A stretch of DNA of 64,000 nucleotides from Bradyrhizobium amphicarpaeae (lineage in GTDB: Bacteria; Pseudomonadota; Alphaproteobacteria; Rhizobiales; Xanthobacteraceae), in contig NZ_CP029426.2 in NCBI RefSeq assembly GCF_002266435.3, positions 3,998,001 to 4,062,000 of the forward strand, read 5' to 3'. Every line of letters starts with the position of its first letter. Positions within the stretch are counted from its first letter, which is position 1. Below, piece after piece: positions 39,236 to 47,440 of this stretch. The position numbers and the translations under genes are program-made. Below the pieces are notes generated by a model. That model made no database searches. It saw only the letters and a program-made list of their open reading frames with translations, and was not told the origin of the DNA.

Positions 39236-41491
39236 TCACCATTTGTAGGAAACGCTGGCGGTGACGCGCCGGCGGTCGCCGTAGAAACAGGACGTGGCCG
39301 AGGCGCAACTCGCGACATACATCTTGTCGGTCAGGTTGATCACGTTGAGCGCCGTCCGCCAGTTCTGCCATTCGTAGTGGACCGCGAAATCGCCGAGCAC
39401 CACCGCGGGAACCTCGAGGGTATTGGCAGTGTCGGCCCAGGACGCGCCGATGTAGCGAACGCCACCGCCGAAGCCGAAGCCTTCCAGCGGCCCGTCCTTG
39501 AAGGTGTAGTCGGCCCAGCCCGAGACCAGCAGCTCAGGCGTGTTGGTCGGCGTCTTACCGACCAGCGACGGATCGAGATCCCGGCTGTTGAAGAGATGAT
39601 AGGCCGTGAAGGAGCCGATGAACTTCAGCTCCTTGGTGGCATTGGCCACCGCCTCGAGCTCGATGCCGCGCGAAGTCACCTCGCCGGTCTGGTTCTGCAG
39701 CACAGGAACGCTGCCCGGCAATGTCGTCGCGACGTTCTGACGGACCAGGTCGAAAGCCGAGACCGTGAAATAGCCGTCGAAGCCTTTCGGCGCGACCTTC
39801 ACGCCGATTTCGGCCTGCTTGCCGGTCTCCGGCAGAAACAGCTGGTTCTGGGCGTTGAGCCCGATGATCGGATTGTAGCTTGTCGAATAGGAGACGTAGG
39901 GCGCGATGCCATTGTCGAAATTGTAGATCAACCCGGCCCGCCCGCTGAACTTGCTGTCCTCGCGGCTTCCGACGGTGGCGCCGGTGTCACGCGCGTCCTG
40001 CGTCGTCTCGACCCAGTCGTTGCGGCCGCTCAGCACCAGGGTGAAATTGCCGAGCTTCATCTGGTCCTGAAGATAAGTCCCGGCCTGCTTCTGCGTGATC
40101 AGGAAATTCCGGAACGGGGCGCTCGGAAGCGGAACCTCGGCCGCGCCATAGGAGGGATTGAAGACGTTGATCGCGGACACGCCGAAGCCGAAGGCCTGAT
40201 AGTCGTCGATCTGGTAGCCCTTCAGATCGACCCCGAACAGCATCGTGTGCTTCACCGGGCCGGTGTCGAAGCGATACTCGAGCTGGTTGTCGAGATTGGC
40301 CTGATTGGCGGTGTTCTTCGCATACCAATTGTATCGATTGAGCGTGGCCGTGTTGACGTTGGCCCAATCGTTGCCGACATAGCCGCGGTAGGTGATGTCG
40401 ACATGCGCAAAGCGGGCATTCTGACGGAACGTCAGGTCCTCGGTGAGATTGCGCGCGAACTGATATCCGAGCATCTCCTGCTCGCGCGTGAACTTGTCGA
40501 CGCTGGGATCGCCGACGAAGAAGCTGGTCGGGATCTTGCCGAACGGCGCGTTCGTCACCGTTCCCTGATAGGGCAGGAAGTTGATGCCGCGGGTGTCCTG
40601 CTTCGAGGCCGAGGCCAGCACCGTGAAGCTCGTGTCGGCATCCGGCTTCCAGGTGAACGACGGTGCGATGAAGTAGTTATTGTCAGGCGTGAAGTTGACC
40701 TGTGTGCCGCCGTTCTGGACCTGGCCGACAACGCGGGCGAACAGCTTGCCGTTCCCGGGGCTCGTCGCGACCGGCCCACCGAAATCGAAGCTGACATAGG
40801 CGTTGCCGAAATTGTTGACGCCGGTCTCGACATAGCGGATCGGCTCGGCGGGCGGCAATTTGCTGATGACGTTGACGATGCCGCTCGGGCTCGATCCGCC
40901 GTAGAGCACCGCGGACGGACCGCGCAGCACCTCGACCCGCTCCATGTTCGGCGTCTGAAGCTTCCAGCTCGCATAGGAGGTGTAGAACAGCTGCGTGCCG
41001 TCGAGGAATAGTCCGATGTCCTCGGACTTGAAACCGCGGATCAGCCACCAGTCGTTGCGGGTGTCCGTGCCGAAAGTCCCTGCGCGCACACCGGCGGTGT
41101 AGCGCAGCACCTCGTCGAGCTTGTTCGGCTTCTGGTCGCGGATCTGCTCGGCGCCGATGACCGACACCGATTGCGGCGTCTGCAGGATCGGCGTGTTGGT
41201 CTTGGTGCCGGACGAACTGCGGCCCGCGACGTAGCCGTTCACCGGACCGCGCGGCGTCTCGACGAAGCCGACATTGCGCTGCGGCTGGGGCTTGCTCCTG
41301 TTGGCGGTCTGCGCCGACGACCGCGGCGCGCGGCGCTGAGGCGTCGTGGACGCCCGGCGGCGCGCTTCCGGCGCGGTGACGGTCACCGACGGCAGGTTCG
41401 TTGCGCCACTCTGCGCGGAAGATTGGGCAAGCGATGCTTGCGGCATCAAAACCAAAGCGGACGCGGTCGCCAGCACGGCCGACCGCAGCAT
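39236..41491 (-). CDS. TonB-dependent siderophore receptor (FhuA/FoxA type)
   Basis: About 751 residues from the ATG at 41491; the nine-codon extension to 41518 starts with TTG. A signal peptide (MLRSAVLATASALVLMPQAS...AQ) and an Arg/Pro/Ser-rich linker precede the plug: TPQSVSVIGAEQIRDQKPNK and VEVLRGPSAVLYGGSSPSGI. The siderophore-receptor barrel ends in a final aromatic strand (TASVSYKW). It takes up a ferric hydroxamate or similar chelate. No siderophore biosynthesis genes are in the window, so it may scavenge foreign siderophores. Confidence 0.93.
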   Translation of the reverse strand: MLRSAVLATASALVLMPQASLAQSSAQSGATNLPSVTVTAPEARRRASTTPQRRAPRSSAQTANRSKPQPQRNVGFVETPRGPVNGYVAGRSSSGTKTNTPILQTPQSVSVIGAEQIRDQKPNKLDEVLRYTAGVRAGTFGTDTRNDWWLIRGFKSEDIGLFLDGTQLFYTSYASWKLQTPNMERVEVLRGPSAVLYGGSSPSGIVNVISKLPPAEPIRYVETGVNNFGNAYVSFDFGGPVATSPGNGKLFARVVGQVQNGGTQVNFTPDNNYFIAPSFTWKPDADTSFTVLASASKQDTRGINFLPYQGTVTNAPFGKIPTSFFVGDPSVDKFTREQEMLGYQFARNLTEDLTFRQNARFAHVDITYRGYVGNDWANVNTATLNRYNWYAKNTANQANLDNQLEYRFDTGPVKHTMLFGVDLKGYQIDDYQAFGFGVSAINVFNPSYGAAEVPLPSAPFRNFLITQKQAGTYLQDQMKLGNFTLVLSGRNDWVETTQDARDTGATVGSREDSKFSGRAGLIYNFDNGIAPYVSYSTSYNPIIGLNAQNQLFLPETGKQAEIGVKVAPKGFDGYFTVSAFDLVRQNVATTLPGSVPVLQNQTGEVTSRGIELEAVANATKELKFIGSFTAYHLFNSRDLDPSLVGKTPTNTPELLVSGWADYTFKDGPLEGFGFGGGVRYIGASWADTANTLEVPAVVLGDFAVHYEWQNWRTALNVINLTDKMYVASCASATSCFYGDRRRVTASVSYKW

Positions 41492-41668
41492 TCCAAGACT
41501 GTTCAACGCGCACCCCAAAGCTGCATGTTCGATACGTCATGCCGCCTGTCCCCCGACGGCATGCGCCTGGAGCTGACGCTTATGGGAGGTTGCGAAAATT
41601 CCCTAATTGAAAGCTTCTTAGAAAGACTCTTGGAAGCGATCCAACATGTTCAGGGCTTGCCGCGAGAT

Positions 41669-42187
41669 TCAGCGCGCGTTCTTCTCGCTCTCGAGCATCT
41701 CGGCTGCGATCGCCGTGAGGCGATCGACTTGTCCCAGAAGCGTGTGGAACTCGGCTTCGCTCAGATCTTCCAGCAGGCGCCGGTTGCGCTCCTGCGCGCC
41801 GTCGACGATCGCATCATGCGCGGCGAGGCCCGCCTTGGTCAGCGAGATCAGCACCTCGCGGCTGTCCTTCGGATTAGCCGATTTCGCGATCAGCTTGCGC
41901 GTCAAGAGATTGGCCAGCGCGCGGCTGATCTGCCCCTTGTCCTGACCGACCGCCTCGGCAAGCCGCGCCACGCTCATCGGCGGCCGGCGGCCGAGCGAGG
42001 CGACGAGACCGAACTCGACCGAGGACAATCCGGTGAGGCGCTTGTAGCGCAGGATCGCGCCGCGCTTGAGCAGATTGGCAAGCACCATCAGCCGCGACGA
42101 CAGCATCACGGTAATCGGGGCCGACGGTTCGCTCTCGTCTCCGGCGGGCGACGTCGCCCCGCCCCTGCTCTCGATCTGGCTCATCAT
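41669..42187 (-). CDS. MarR family transcriptional regulator
   Basis: About 172 residues. The winged-helix region (LSSVEFGLVASLGRRPPMSV, then ARLAEAVGQDKGQISRALANL and a basic wing) is typical of MarR proteins. Start set at the MMSQIES ATG pair at 42187/42184, with AGAGG just upstream; a 17-codon longer frame lacks one. It is divergent from the Rieske oxygenase gene across a region with two inverted repeats, which fits an aromatic-ligand-responsive repressor of that catabolic pair. Confidence 0.9.
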   Translation of the reverse strand: MMSQIESRGGATSPAGDESEPSAPITVMLSSRLMVLANLLKRGAILRYKRLTGLSSVEFGLVASLGRRPPMSVARLAEAVGQDKGQISRALANLLTRKLIAKSANPKDSREVLISLTKAGLAAHDAIVDGAQERNRRLLEDLSEAEFHTLLGQVDRLTAIAAEMLESEKNAR

Positions 42188-42235
42188 CCACCTCTGCCAA
42201 GAAAGCCGGGACCTGCCAAGCGCCGGCCGCCTCAT

Positions 42236-42278
42236 CAAATGCGACTAAGAGGCATTTGGAAGATCGTTGACATTGTCA
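42236..42278. promoter_or_regulatory. Inverted repeats and possible -35 box between marR-type gene and oxygenase
   Basis: CAAATGC (42236-42242) and GCATTTG (42252-42258) form a 7-9-7 inverted repeat. TGACA-T-TGTCA (42268-42278) is a second, tight palindrome and includes TTGACA (42267-42272), a perfect -35 box for the plus-strand oxygenase gene. The position between divergent genes makes both plausible MarR operators; binding is inferred. Confidence 0.5.
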
Positions 42279-42347
42279 TCTATTTATCTTTCACTTTCGG
42301 CAAGACGCTAAGAAGAGGCCGTCACCGGCCGAGCGGGAGGACCAGCA

Positions 42348-43538
42348 ATGACCATCACCCAGCGGGATCGCGATCTCGGCACCGCCTATGCGATGAAGCC
42401 GGCGTACACGCGCACCGAGCTGACCGCTGTCGTGCGCGGCACGCCGATGGGCGAACTGCTCCGCCGCTACTGGCACCCGGTCGGGTTGATCGGTGACGCC
42501 ACCGACACGCCGAAAAAGGTACGCGCCCTGGGCGAGGATCTGGTGCTGTTCCGTGACAAGCATGGCCGCGCCGGCCTCTTGCACGCCCGCTGCTGCCATC
42601 GCGGCACCACGCTCTATTACGGCAAGGTCGAGGAGGACGGCATTCGCTGCTGCTATCACGGCTGGAAGTTCGACACCGAGGGCCACTGCCTGGAGCAGCC
42701 CTGCGAACCCGACGGCGGCCAGTTCAAGGACAAGGTGCGCCAGCCCTGGTACCCGGTCGAGGAGCGCTACGGCCTGATCTTCGCCTATATGGGCCCGGCA
42801 GAGAAACGCCCGGTGCTGCCGGCTTACGAGTGCCTGGAGAAGATGGACGACGGCGAGCTGGTCGAGGCCGATGATTCCTCGATCGGCGGTGGTGGTCCCG
42901 CCATCATCCCCTGCAACTGGTTGCAGCATTTCGAGAACGTGGTCGATCCCTATCACGTGCCGGTGCTGCACGGCTCGTTCTCGGGGCCACAATTCACCAA
43001 CATGATGGCATCGATTCCGGAGGTCAAATTCGAGAAATCGCCGCGCGGCATGCTCGTGCGCTCCGAGCGCAAACAGGACGACGGCAAGGTGTTCTATCGC
43101 GTCAGCGAGGCCGCGCTGCCGACCTTGCGCGTGGTGCCGAACCCGCGCGTCGCGCAATTTGCCCGCGTTGAATCCATCGGCTGGGTGCTTCCGATCGACG
43201 ACACCTCCTTCCGCATCTATGTCGCCGGCCGCGTCAAGAACCCCGGCGACATCAGCCGCATGCGCTCGAAGTTCAACGGCAAGTTCTGGTGGGACATGAC
43301 GGAAGCCGAGCACCAGCAATTTCCCGGCGACTACGAGGCTCAGGTCGGCCAGGGCGAGGTGACCGTCCATTCCGAGGAGCATTTCGGCCAGAGCGACCGC
43401 GGCATCCTCATGATCCGGCGCATGCTGGGCGACCAGCTCGACGCACTCGCCGCGGGGCGTGACCCGATCGGCGTCTCGTTCGATGCCGGCGCGCCGCCGG
43501 TTGAATTCGAAGCGGGGAATTACATCCGCGAAGGCTGA
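42348..43538 (+). CDS. Rieske non-haem iron aromatic ring oxygenase, large subunit
   Basis: 396 residues. The Rieske 2Fe-2S site (CCHRGTTLYYG and CCYHGWKF, i.e. CxH..CxxH) lies near residues 80-110 and the catalytic mononuclear iron site NVVDPYHVPVLH near 205-216, with a later Asp as third ligand likely. Such enzymes dihydroxylate or demethylate aromatic acids. No reductase gene is adjacent, so it must borrow electrons from elsewhere. A GGGAGGA ribosome-binding site precedes the ATG, and an MFS gene follows in the same direction. Confidence 0.93.
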   Translation: MTITQRDRDLGTAYAMKPAYTRTELTAVVRGTPMGELLRRYWHPVGLIGDATDTPKKVRALGEDLVLFRDKHGRAGLLHARCCHRGTTLYYGKVEEDGIRCCYHGWKFDTEGHCLEQPCEPDGGQFKDKVRQPWYPVEERYGLIFAYMGPAEKRPVLPAYECLEKMDDGELVEADDSSIGGGGPAIIPCNWLQHFENVVDPYHVPVLHGSFSGPQFTNMMASIPEVKFEKSPRGMLVRSERKQDDGKVFYRVSEAALPTLRVVPNPRVAQFARVESIGWVLPIDDTSFRIYVAGRVKNPGDISRMRSKFNGKFWWDMTEAEHQQFPGDYEAQVGQGEVTVHSEEHFGQSDRGILMIRRMLGDQLDALAAGRDPIGVSFDAGAPPVEFEAGNYIREG

Positions 43539-43542
43539 TCTT

Positions 43543-43562
43543 CCAGCCCCCTTCGGGGCTGG
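43543..43562 (+). terminator. Hairpin after the Rieske oxygenase gene
   Basis: A perfect CCAGCCCC / GGGGCTGG stem of eight bases with loop CTTC begins five bases after the oxygenase stop. No T tract follows, so it may protect the 3' end or partly terminate before the MFS gene rather than act as a true intrinsic terminator. Confidence 0.45.
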
Positions 43563-43598
43563 ACCGACAACGACAACAAAGACAAATTGGGGGAAGCG

Positions 43599-44894
43599 AT
43601 GGTCGATGTAACGTCACAGATGTCGATGCAAACGGCCGCCGCGGCCAAGCCTTCGGCGCGGCGCTATTATGTGCTCGGGCTGCTCACGATCATCTACGCG
43701 CTGAACTTCCTCGACCGCACGATCTTCAACGTCCTGATCGAGCCGATCAAGAAGGAGTTCCAGCTCAGCGACACCATGATGGGTCTGCTCGCCGGGTTCG
43801 GCTTCGCGCTGTTCTATTCCCTGCTCGGCATCCCCATCGCGCGCTTCGCCGACCGGCTCAACCGGCGCAACATCGTCGCCGTGGCCTTTGCGTTCTGGAG
43901 CGCGATGACGGCGCTGTGCGGCGCGGCCACCAGCCTGACCTCGCTCGCACTGGCACGCATCGGCGTCGGCATCGGCGAATCCGCGGGATCCCCCGCCTCG
44001 CAGTCGATCGTCGCCGATCTCTTTGCCAAGAACGAGCGTCCGCGCGCGCTCGGCATCTATGCCATCGGCACCTATCTCGGCGTCTTCCTCGGCTATTTCG
44101 TCGGAGGCTACGTCAACCAGCACTATGGCTGGCGGATGGCTTTCTACTTCGCCGGCCTGCCCGGCATCCTGCTCGCACTGGTGCTATGGCTGACGATCTC
44201 AGAGCCGAAGCGCGGCGCGATGCAGGAAAGCTTCGTGCCGGAGCCGCTCGGGCCGACGCTGCGCTTCCTCGCCTCGCAGCGCAGCTTCATCATCGTCCTG
44301 CTCGGCTTCTGCCTCACCACCTACACCAACTATGCGACCGCTGCCTGGATTCCGCCGTTCCTGGCGCGCGTGCACCATCTGTCGAGCGCCGAGATCGGCA
44401 CCTATGCCGGCACGTTCAAGGGCCTCGCCGGCATGGCCGGCACCCTGCTCGGTGGTTTCGTGGTGGCGCAAGTGAGCCGTCGCGACGACCGCTGGAAGCT
44501 GTGGGCGCCTGCGATCACCTCCGGCCTCGCCGGCCCGGTGTTCGCGCTGTGCATGCTGACGCAGGATTTCGCGATGATGGTCGCCATGCTGGCGCTGACC
44601 TCGTTCCTGGTCGGCTTCCATCTCGGCCCGATCTTCGCGATCGCGCAGACGGTGGCCAAGCCCAGCATGCGGGCGCTCGCCTCCGCGCTGATCGCGCTCA
44701 CCGCCACCTGCTTCGGCCAGGGCGTCGGCCCGCTCGCGGTCGGCATGGTCAACGATGCGTTGAAAGGCAGCTATGGCGCCGAGGCCGTGCGCTATTCCCT
44801 GCTCTCGGCGGCTATCACGACCACGCTCGGCGCGCTCTTGTTCATCTGGGCCGCCCGCGCGATCCGCGATGACATCGGCCGGGCGACCGCCTGA
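43599..44894 (+). CDS. MFS transporter, probably for an aromatic acid
   Basis: About 431 residues with 12 predicted helices. Conserved MFS elements: NFLDRTIFNVLIEPIKKEFQ after helix 1 and the GxxxDRxxRR-type loop RFADRLNRRN. The ATG at 43599 follows GGGGGAAGCG, which decides against the TTG at 43587. Downstream of a Rieske oxygenase and regulated with it by inference, it probably imports the substrate. Confidence 0.9.
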   Translation: MVDVTSQMSMQTAAAAKPSARRYYVLGLLTIIYALNFLDRTIFNVLIEPIKKEFQLSDTMMGLLAGFGFALFYSLLGIPIARFADRLNRRNIVAVAFAFWSAMTALCGAATSLTSLALARIGVGIGESAGSPASQSIVADLFAKNERPRALGIYAIGTYLGVFLGYFVGGYVNQHYGWRMAFYFAGLPGILLALVLWLTISEPKRGAMQESFVPEPLGPTLRFLASQRSFIIVLLGFCLTTYTNYATAAWIPPFLARVHHLSSAEIGTYAGTFKGLAGMAGTLLGGFVVAQVSRRDDRWKLWAPAITSGLAGPVFALCMLTQDFAMMVAMLALTSFLVGFHLGPIFAIAQTVAKPSMRALASALIALTATCFGQGVGPLAVGMVNDALKGSYGAEAVRYSLLSAAITTTLGALLFIWAARAIRDDIGRATA

Positions 44895-44910
44895 GACCGG
44901 CCCGGTGGGC

Positions 44911-44935
44911 CCGCCCGGCGAAACCAGCCGGGCGG
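44911..44935 (+). terminator. Hairpin after the MFS gene
   Basis: A nine-base perfect stem CCGCCCGGC / GCCGGGCGG with a seven-base loop, 16 bases after the MFS stop. There is no T tract on either strand, so Rho-independent termination is uncertain. Confidence 0.45.
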
Positions 44936-45036
44936 CAAGATGAAACCATTTTGCGGAACCCGCGAAACGATCCGGAAACAGATGGTCCTTAAGACATGAG
45001 CCCATAGACGGCGGCAAAGCCCGTCGGGAGGCTCAG

Positions 45037-45240
45037 ATGAACCACTCAATCCACTCTGCTGATCGTGCGACCCACCTGAAGATCGTGGTGGTGGCGCTGG
45101 TGGCCGGCATCATGGTGGCCGGCTTCGGGATCGCTGCCCGGACCAACGCCGATCTCAGCCAGACCGCCCAGTCCACCCATGTGATCAAGGCCGGCAAGCC
45201 GGTGGTGGTGACGAGCGCCGGCACGTCCGAGATTCGCTGA
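45037..45240 (+). CDS. Small single-span membrane protein
   Basis: 67 residues: a short polar N-terminus, one helix (IVVVALVAGIMVAGFGIAA) and a Ser/Thr/Val-rich tail of about 30 residues that would face the periplasm. GGGAGG lies seven to twelve bases before the ATG. A strong terminator follows 25 bases after the stop, showing that this is a transcribed unit. Function unknown; I do not recognise a named family. Confidence 0.75.
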   Translation: MNHSIHSADRATHLKIVVVALVAGIMVAGFGIAARTNADLSQTAQSTHVIKAGKPVVVTSAGTSEIR

Positions 45241-45265
45241 AACGCCCTGTTTCGGGCTGACCGAT

Positions 45266-45288
45266 GGCCGCCTCCGGGCGGCCTTTTT
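45266..45288 (+). terminator. Intrinsic terminator
   Basis: Stem GGCCGCC / GGCGGCC with loop TCCG followed by TTTTT. It closes the 67-residue membrane-protein gene. Confidence 0.85.
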
Positions 45289-45339
45289 CGTTTTCCGGAG
45301 CAATGCTTAGCCGAGATCCACCGTGCCAGCGCAACGTCC

Positions 45340-45367
45340 TTGACTTCGCTCAGCCCCGCCTTTAATT
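45340..45367 (+). promoter_or_regulatory. Sigma-70-type promoter of tRNA-Asp
   Basis: TTGACT (45340-45345) and TTAATT (45362-45367) are separated by 16 bases (17 if TAATTC is taken). Transcription would start about 25 bases before the mature tRNA. The match and position are good for a stable-RNA promoter. Confidence 0.6.
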
Positions 45368-45400
45368 CCCCCCTCGTTCCGCGCGCTTTGAGCGAACCAC

Positions 45401-45477
<77 letters not shown>

Positions 45478-45684
45478 TTTTGGCAATCCCTTCATAGTCT
45501 TAGCTTGAACTCCTTGAGGCCTGCCGCAGCCGTGGCGAGCCGTGGACGACGTTCGTCCGGCCGCGGACCTGCGGCGGTGTCAGCCGCGCCCGAATCGTTT
45601 AGGTCTCAAAGGACTTAGAGGGATCCCCACGCATTCTCGGCTTTTTCAGGGATTCCCTGTCATTGGACAACCGAGAGGCCAGCC

Positions 45685-46029
45685 ATGTCTAAGAAGGATT
45701 CGTCTAGGAAGGATTCGGCTAAAAAGGATTCGGCGAAGAAGGCAGCCGCTCCCGCCACCATCACCCTCAAGCACCTCGCCGCCGATATCGCCGAGAGCCA
45801 GGACCTCTCCAAGAAGCGCGCCGAGGCGGTCCTGACCGACATGGTCGATCTGATCGCCAGGCACCTCAGGAAGGGCGACCGGGTCCGCATCGTCGGCTTA
45901 GGCATCCTCCAGGTTCGCAAGCGAGCCGCCCGCACCGGCCGCAATCCCGCCACCGGCGAGCCGATCCACATCAAGGCCAGCAAGAAAGTCACCTTCCGTC
46001 CGGTCAAGGAACTCAAAGAGGCGATTTGA
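45685..46029 (+). CDS. HU family DNA-binding protein with Lys/Asp/Ser repeat tail at the N-terminus
   Basis: 114 residues: a 22-residue N-terminal extension built from KKDS/KDSAK repeats, then a complete HU/IHF domain with the arm signature GLGILQVRKRAARTGRNPAT. The usual HU length is about 90, so the extension is extra and eukaryote-histone-like in charge. It bends and compacts DNA as a dimer. It corresponds by position to the HU gene beside lon in other rhizobia but lies on the opposite strand. Confidence 0.9.
   Translation: MSKKDSSRKDSAKKDSAKKAAAPATITLKHLAADIAESQDLSKKRAEAVLTDMVDLIARHLRKGDRVRIVGLGILQVRKRAARTGRNPATGEPIHIKASKKVTFRPVKELKEAI
45694..45738 (+). repeat. Three tandem 15-base repeats in the HU gene
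   Basis: AAGGATTCGTCTAGG, AAGGATTCGGCTAAA and AAGGATTCGGCGAAG follow one another without gaps and encode the KDS(S/A)(R/K)-K units. Copy number can vary by slippage without breaking the frame, since the unit is five codons. Confidence 0.8.
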
Positions 46030-46132
46030 GGCTACCTTTCGTTAAGCCTGATCTCACCTTCCTTGCTGCCGCAACGCGGCCCGCTTTTCTGGTATACCGG
46101 CTGCTCCCCTGACCCCGGCGGTTTGACCAGAA

Positions 46133-47383
46133 ATGTCCTCCCTCACCTTTTCGCACACCGTAACCGAGCGCTTCCTGCGCTACGTCACCATCGACACCCA
46201 GTCCGATCCGGAATCCCCTCACTCGCCCTCGACCGAAAAACAGAAGGATCTCGGCCGCGTGCTCGCCGCCGAGCTGAAGGCCATCGGCGTCGCCGACGCA
46301 CATCTCGACGAATACGGCTACGTCTACGGAACGATCCCGGCCAATACGACCAAGAAGGTGCCGGTGATCTGCTTCTGCTCGCACATGGACACCTCGCCCG
46401 ACGTCACCGGCAAGGACGTCAAGCCGCAGGTCAGGACCAACTATCGCGGCGGCGACATCACGCTGCCGGGCGACACCAGCCAGGTGATCCGCTTCAATGA
46501 GCATCCGGCGCTGAAGCACCAGATCGGCAACGACATCATCACCACCGACGGCACCACGCTGTTGGGCGCCGACAACAAGGCCGGCGTCGCCGAGATCATG
46601 GATGCCGCGCATTTCTTCATCAACAATCCCGATGTGAAACACGGCACCATCAAGATCCTGTTCACGCCGGACGAGGAGATCGGCCGCGGCGTCGACAATG
46701 TCGACATCAAGAAGCTCGGTGCCGATTTCGGCTACACCATGGATGGCGAGAGCGCCGGCTGCGTCGAGGACGAGACCTTCTCGGCCGACGGCGCCACCAT
46801 CACGATCAACGGCGTCAGCGCCCATCCCGGCTACGCCAAGGGCAAGATGGAGCACGCGATCAAGATTGCGGCGGCCATCGTCGAGCGGCTGCCGAAGGAA
46901 GGCTGCTCGCCCGAGACGACCTCGGGCAAGCAGGGCTTTCTGCATCCGATCGGGATCGAGGGCGCGCTGGAGCAGGCAAGGCTCTCCTTCATCGTCCGCG
47001 ACTTCACCGAGGAAGGTCTGAAGGAGAAGGAGGCCCTGCTCGAGACCATCGTCAAGGACGTGATGAAGGACTATCCGCGCTCGAGCTACACGTTCGAGGT
47101 GAAGGAGCAGTACCGCAACATGAAGCAGGTGATCGACCGTCACCCGCACGTGCTCGAATACGCCATCGAAGCGATCCGCCGCGCCGGCCTGCGTCCGATG
47201 CGCACCGCGATCCGCGGCGGCACCGACGGCTCGCGCCTGTCCTTCATGGGCCTGCCCTGCCCCAACATCTTCGCCGGCGAGCACGCGTTCCATTCGCGCC
47301 TCGAATGGGTCAGCCGTCAGGACATGGAGAAGGCGGTGCAGACGATCGTGCACCTTGCGATGATCTGGGAGGAGAAGGCGTAA
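46133..47383 (+). CDS. pepT: Peptidase T (tripeptide aminopeptidase)
   Basis: 416 residues, M20 zinc peptidase. It releases the N-terminal residue of tripeptides in the cytoplasm. Metal and catalytic motifs: SHMDTSPDVTG, LGADNKAGVAEIMDA, FTPDEEIGRGVD and, near the end, RGGTDGSRLSFMGLPCPNIF with AGEHAFHSRLEWV. Length and motif order are normal. It stands alone, with a hairpin after its stop. Confidence 0.95.
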   Translation: MSSLTFSHTVTERFLRYVTIDTQSDPESPHSPSTEKQKDLGRVLAAELKAIGVADAHLDEYGYVYGTIPANTTKKVPVICFCSHMDTSPDVTGKDVKPQVRTNYRGGDITLPGDTSQVIRFNEHPALKHQIGNDIITTDGTTLLGADNKAGVAEIMDAAHFFINNPDVKHGTIKILFTPDEEIGRGVDNVDIKKLGADFGYTMDGESAGCVEDETFSADGATITINGVSAHPGYAKGKMEHAIKIAAAIVERLPKEGCSPETTSGKQGFLHPIGIEGALEQARLSFIVRDFTEEGLKEKEALLETIVKDVMKDYPRSSYTFEVKEQYRNMKQVIDRHPHVLEYAIEAIRRAGLRPMRTAIRGGTDGSRLSFMGLPCPNIFAGEHAFHSRLEWVSRQDMEKAVQTIVHLAMIWEEKA

Positions 47384-47406
47384 GCCGGCCCGCCGAATAC
47401 ATGCAC

Positions 47407-47431
47407 CGGCCGGGCAGACGCCCGGCCGTTT
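47407..47431 (+). terminator. Hairpin terminator of pepT
   Basis: Nine-base stem CGGCCGGGC / GCCCGGCCG with loop AGAC followed by TTTG. The T tract is short. It separates pepT from the convergent minus-strand gene that ends ten bases further on. Confidence 0.6.
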
Positions 47432-47440
47432 GCTGAGTAG

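Noticed and set aside
44895..45036. Riboswitch or small RNA between the MFS gene and the 67-residue membrane protein
   Set aside because: Only one simple GC hairpin without T tract is present; nothing resembles a known riboswitch core.
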